A DNA stretch of 11,041 nt, from NCBI GenBank assembly GCA_036661515.1, contig JAVWYO010000067.1:1-11041 (forward strand), given 5' to 3'. Numbering within the stretch: the first letter of the stretch is position 1; every line of letters starts with the position of its first letter. Both the position numbers and the translations under genes were made by a program. Below, piece after piece: positions 8,446-11,041 of the stretch. A model generated the notes under the pieces. It had not been told where the DNA came from, made no database searches, and saw only the letters and a program-made list of their open reading frames with translations. Origin of the DNA: HGM05232 sp036661515. GTDB lineage: Bacteria; Bacteroidota; Bacteroidia; Bacteroidales; Muribaculaceae.

Positions 8446-8476
8446 CAAAAGTAAGTGTTTATATTTAAATGAACAA
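8446..8476 (-). promoter_or_regulatory. Bacteroidota-type promoter of the response regulator/kinase operon
   Basis: On the minus strand a TTG (8474-8476) is followed after 20 bases by TACTTTTG (8446-8453), an exact match to the TAnnTTTG -7 consensus with a normal spacer. The start of transcription should be near 8440, about 30 bases before the regulator's ATG. This is the best-formed promoter in the window. Confidence 0.65.
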
Positions 8477-8506
8477 GATTAGAAATTATTATGTAAAATT
8501 GTTTGA

Positions 8507-8528
8507 ACTTCAGAATTACTTCAGAATT
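8507..8528 (+). promoter_or_regulatory. perfect 11-base tandem repeat, putative response-regulator operator
   Basis: ACTTCAGAATT occurs twice back to back (8507-8517 and 8518-8528) with no mismatch. An 11-base period puts both copies on the same DNA face, the layout bound by OmpR/PhoB-family dimers. The repeats lie 6 bases upstream of the -7 element of the PepSY-like gene and occupy the place where its -33 element should be; no TTG is found at the normal spacing. They also lie 30 bases upstream of the -33 element of the divergent regulator operon. The repeat is direct observation; binding by the adjacent regulator is an inference. Confidence 0.55.
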
Positions 8529-8534
8529 GCCTAT

Positions 8535-8542
8535 TACATTTG
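8535..8542 (+). promoter_or_regulatory. -7 element of the PepSY-like lipoprotein gene
   Basis: TACATTTG matches TAnnTTTG exactly. Transcription would begin about 5-7 bases downstream, leaving a leader of about 20 bases before ATG at 8569. No -33 TTTG is present 19-21 bases upstream; the 11-base tandem repeat occupies that position. The promoter therefore looks activator-dependent. Confidence 0.55.
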
Positions 8543-8568
8543 TCAACAAACTTAATAATATTATTAGT

Positions 8569-9507
8569 ATGGCAAAGAAACAAAATTTATTCAAACTGTT
8601 GTTAGTAGCGGTGGTTATTTTTTTTGCAGCATGTAGCAATGATAATAATTCACAGGAGCCAACGAATGTGCCTAAAGCTGTAAATGAGGCATTCAAAAAG
8701 CAATTTCCAAAAGCTACTAACGTAAAATGGACGATGAAGAAGAACTACCACGTAGCGAGTTTCGATTTATCGCTGAATGGTCGTGCAGTGACTAATGCCA
8801 ATGATGTAAATGAGGCATGGTACACTGATGCTGGTATCTGTGGATTAAGTGAATTAGAACTATCTAAAGAAGAATTTGAAAAGAGTTACGCTGCTGTGTT
8901 TGCCTCTTGGAAGGCACTGAATTATATAAACGAAGGGTATTTGATAGATGACATTGATTTGTTGCAAAGGAGTGATAACTCTAATGACAAAGTGATTAAA
9001 TTAGAAATAGAAAAGGGAGACTTAGAACGTGAATTGTTTTTTACACTTGATGGTGTTTTGGTTAAGGATGTGGAAGATGTAGAATCAGATGAAGATGATA
9101 ATTTGCCTTGTCCACAAGTGCTAACAGATTATGTAAATTTGCATTATAAGGGTGCAATGATTGTGGATTTTGAACAAGATTCTGAGACTAATACATATGA
9201 AGTAGAAATATTGATTACACTTTCGGGTATTAATATCGAAAAAGAATTGAGCTTTAATGATAAATATGAATTTATCGGCGCAGAAATCGACATTGATGAT
9301 GAAATGTTAGTGCAACTACTTAAAAAGATTTTGACTCCAGAAGAAATAGCTAAAATAGCTGAAATAACAGGAGAGAGCGATATAGAAGAATGGGATATAG
9401 AAATAACTGAAAATAAGGCAGGAGAAATAACCATTTCAGTAGAAAATATTGATGGAGATATGGAACCAATAGTTACCCTTGACAAAAATCTTCAACCAAT
9501 AAAATAG
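8569..9507 (+). CDS. PepSY-like repeat lipoprotein
   Basis: This 312-residue exported protein starts MAKKQNLFK, followed by a hydrophobic segment and FFAAC, with Cys22 the likely lipidated residue after signal peptidase II cleavage. Phe at -3 is unusual but acceptable for this phylum. The mature part is strongly acidic. Residues 35-93 match the PepSY-like pattern of Bacteroidota (VPKAVNEAFKKQFPKATNVKW, then a beta strand containing HVASFDL). Three further segments (about 101-171, 180-242 and 244-312) look like diverged copies: a short helix followed by two or three strands ending in phrases such as FTLDGVLVKD and FNDKYEFIGAE. ATG at 8569 is preferred over an upstream in-frame TTG (8503) because the latter would place 22 residues before the signal peptide and overlap the promoter. 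It is divergent from a two-component operon, which suggests it is that system's target, modulator or ligand-binding partner. The molecular function is unknown. Confidence 0.88.
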   Translation: MAKKQNLFKLLLVAVVIFFAACSNDNNSQEPTNVPKAVNEAFKKQFPKATNVKWTMKKNYHVASFDLSLNGRAVTNANDVNEAWYTDAGICGLSELELSKEEFEKSYAAVFASWKALNYINEGYLIDDIDLLQRSDNSNDKVIKLEIEKGDLERELFFTLDGVLVKDVEDVESDEDDNLPCPQVLTDYVNLHYKGAMIVDFEQDSETNTYEVEILITLSGINIEKELSFNDKYEFIGAEIDIDDEMLVQLLKKILTPEEIAKIAEITGESDIEEWDIEITENKAGEITISVENIDGDMEPIVTLDKNLQPIK

Positions 9508-9538
9508 TACTTACTATAGACATAACACACTTATGCTC

Positions 9539-9584
9539 AAATTACCCAGTAGTAGATAATCAATAACTATTGGGTAATTTTTTT
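9539..9584 (+). terminator. strong intrinsic terminator after the PepSY-like gene
   Basis: Bases 9539-9553 pair with 9566-9580 in a 15-base-pair stem (one G-U pair at 9549/9570). The core is ATTACCCA/TGGGTAAT, and the loop is 12 bases. Seven T follow directly (9578-9584). It lies about 30 bases after the stop at 9507 and before the gdhA promoter, so it should separate the two transcripts. Confidence 0.9.
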
Positions 9585-9614
9585 ATTAAATAAAAAATAA
9601 TAATATAAAATAGG

Positions 9615-9641
9615 TTGGATAATAAAAAACTCATATATTTG
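9615..9641 (+). promoter_or_regulatory. Bacteroidota-type promoter of gdhA
   Basis: TATATTTG (9634-9641) matches the TAnnTTTG -7 consensus. A TTG at 9615-9617 is a possible -33 element but with only 16 bases between them, so that half is weak. Transcription would begin near 9648, about 30 bases before ATG at 9679. Confidence 0.55.
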
Positions 9642-9645
9642 TGTA

Positions 9646-9662
9646 TGTTCCAGTATAGAACA
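9646..9662 (+). repeat. small inverted repeat in the gdhA leader
   Basis: TGTTC (9646-9650) and GAACA (9658-9662) are inverted copies separated by 7 bases (CAGTATA). The element straddles the predicted transcription start of gdhA, where it could be an operator half-site pair or a weak 5' stem-loop. A 5-base arm in AT-rich DNA can arise by chance. Confidence 0.3.
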
Positions 9663-9678
9663 ATTAAAATATATTATC

Positions 9679-11016
9679 ATGAACATAAACGAAATTTTAA
9701 AAAACCTTGAAGCAAAACATCCGGGAGAAAAGGAGTATTTGCAAGCGGTAAAAGAAGTATTATTATCTGTAAACGATGTGTATAACATGCACCCTGAATT
9801 TGAGAAATCTCGAATTGTTGAAAGAATGGTTGAACCTGATCGTATTTTCACTTTTCGTGTAACTTGGCTCGATGATAAAGGTGATGTTCAGACAAACATT
9901 GGTTATCGTGTTCAGTTTAATAATGCAATAGGTCCTTATAAAGGTGGCATACGGTTTCACGCATCGGTTAACCTCTCTATCCTAAAATTTTTAGGATTTG
10001 AACAAACATTTAAAAATGCTCTTACCACACTACCTATGGGTGGAGGAAAGGGTGGTTCTGATTTTAGTCCACGTGGCAAATCTGATAAAGAAATTATGCG
10101 TTTCTGCCAAGCATTCATCATTGAACTATGGCGTAATCTTGGACCAGACCGTGATGTGCCGGCTGGAGACATTGGCGTTGGTGGTCGTGAAGTAGGATAT
10201 ATGTATGGAATGTACAAGAAACTTGCCCAAGAGCACACAGGTACATTTACAGGTAAGGGGCTTGATTTTGGTGGTTCTAAAATACGTCCTGAGGCTACTG
10301 GATTTGGAGCATGCTATTTTGTTCAAAATATGTTGAAAACAAAAGGAGATAGCTTTACAGGAAAAACTGTTGCAATCTCTGGTTTTGGTAATGTAGCTTG
10401 GGGGGCCGTTACAAAAGCTAATGAACTTGGCGCAAAGGTTGTAACTATTTCAGGTCCTGATGGGTATATATATGACCCAGATGGTATTTCAGGCGAAAAA
10501 ATAGATTATATGCTTACACTTCGTTCAAGTGGTGATGATATAGTTGCACCTTATGCTGAAAAATATCCTAATGCTAAATTTTATGCAGGACGTAAGCCAT
10601 GGGAAGTTAAGGTTGACATAGCAATGCCATGTGCTACACAAAATGAGCTTTGCAAAGAAGATGCAGAGAGCCTTGTAAAAAATAAGGTATTCTGTGTTGG
10701 TGAAGTTTCAAATATGGGTTGTACACCCGATGCGATTGATACATTTATAGATGCAAAAATAATGTATGGACCTGGTAAGGCTGTAAATGCTGGTGGTGTA
10801 GCAACTTCTGGGCTTGAAATGAGCCAAAATGCTATGCACATGTCATGGTCGGAAAAAGAAGTTGACGATAAACTTCATACAATCATGAATGATATTCATC
10901 AACAATGCGTGAAATATGGTACAGACACGAGTGGTTATATTAACTATATGAAAGGAGCAAATATTGCTGGTTTCATGAAGGTTGCAAATGCAATGATGGG
11001 ACAAGGAATTTTATAA
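9679..11016 (+). CDS. gdhA: glutamate dehydrogenase (hexameric type)
   Basis: This 445-residue enzyme interconverts glutamate with 2-oxoglutarate plus ammonium in the cytoplasm, the link between nitrogen assimilation and carbon metabolism. The length is normal for the hexameric bacterial class. Visible motifs are PYKGGIRFH (K88), PMGGGKGGSDF with the substrate-activating K124, PAGDIGVGGRE with the catalytic D164, the Rossmann loop GFGNVAWG (235-242), and KAVNAGGVATSGLEMSQN near the C-terminus. The second cofactor-contacting stretch, SGPDGYIYDPDGI, resembles the NAD-dependent Clostridium symbiosum enzyme more than the NADP-dependent E. coli one. The cofactor cannot be settled by eye. ATG at 9679 gives the usual N-terminus and lies about 30 bases after the predicted transcription start. 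It is flanked upstream by a terminator and appears monocistronic; its own terminator would lie beyond the window end. Confidence 0.97.
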   Translation: MNINEILKNLEAKHPGEKEYLQAVKEVLLSVNDVYNMHPEFEKSRIVERMVEPDRIFTFRVTWLDDKGDVQTNIGYRVQFNNAIGPYKGGIRFHASVNLSILKFLGFEQTFKNALTTLPMGGGKGGSDFSPRGKSDKEIMRFCQAFIIELWRNLGPDRDVPAGDIGVGGREVGYMYGMYKKLAQEHTGTFTGKGLDFGGSKIRPEATGFGACYFVQNMLKTKGDSFTGKTVAISGFGNVAWGAVTKANELGAKVVTISGPDGYIYDPDGISGEKIDYMLTLRSSGDDIVAPYAEKYPNAKFYAGRKPWEVKVDIAMPCATQNELCKEDAESLVKNKVFCVGEVSNMGCTPDAIDTFIDAKIMYGPGKAVNAGGVATSGLEMSQNAMHMSWSEKEVDDKLHTIMNDIHQQCVKYGTDTSGYINYMKGANIAGFMKVANAMMGQGIL

Positions 11017-11041
11017 TCATAGCCCAATATAAATTAAAAAA

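Noticed and set aside
8503..8568. N-terminal extension of the PepSY-like protein from TTG at 8503
   Set aside because: It would put 22 residues in front of a normal signal peptide and would make the tandem repeat and -7 element coding.
9144..9485. 113-codon minus-strand frame opposite the PepSY-like gene
   Set aside because: It is Ser/Ile-rich, as expected for the antisense of an acidic Glu/Asp/Ile-rich coding sequence, with no recognisable motif and no promoter.

Overview
The window looks like a chromosomal segment of a member of the order Bacteroidales (Bacteroidota). It is AT-rich. No start codon has a convincing Shine-Dalgarno sequence, and four intergenic regions carry the TAnnTTTG -7 element typical of this phylum. 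The proteins (a DPP5-like S9 peptidase, YgiQ, a PepSY-like lipoprotein and a 445-residue glutamate dehydrogenase) also read like Bacteroidales versions. I cannot name a genus from the sequence alone. I see no tRNA, rRNA, CRISPR array, transposase or phage gene.

Positions 1-5853 hold a minus-strand cluster read in the order uvrB, ygiQ-type radical SAM gene, S9 peptidase. The intergenic gaps are 7 and 22 bases, so the three are probably one operon driven from a promoter just upstream of uvrB. The peptidase runs off the left edge of the window and is incomplete.

Positions 5858-6465 hold no intact gene of normal appearance. They contain a small plus-strand reading frame that changes frame at a run of seven T (6107-6113). 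It is best read as a decayed or frameshifted gene, followed by about 200 bases in which I see nothing convincing.

Positions 6466-9584 form the most interesting part. A response regulator and a sensor kinase gene overlap by 4 bases on the minus strand and diverge from a gene for a predicted lipoprotein with PepSY-like repeats. The 157-base divergent spacer contains a good promoter for the regulator, a -7 element for the lipoprotein gene, and a perfect 11-base tandem repeat placed where the lipoprotein gene's -33 element should be. That is the layout expected if the OmpR-type regulator activates the lipoprotein gene and perhaps its own operon. The lipoprotein gene ends at a strong intrinsic terminator.

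Positions 9615-11016 hold a monocistronic hexameric-type glutamate dehydrogenase gene with its own promoter and a small inverted repeat at the start of its leader.

Most of the window is ordinary housekeeping DNA. I did not find a large undescribed system. The candidate novelties are the PepSY lipoprotein/two-component module with its putative operator, and the frameshifted small gene.
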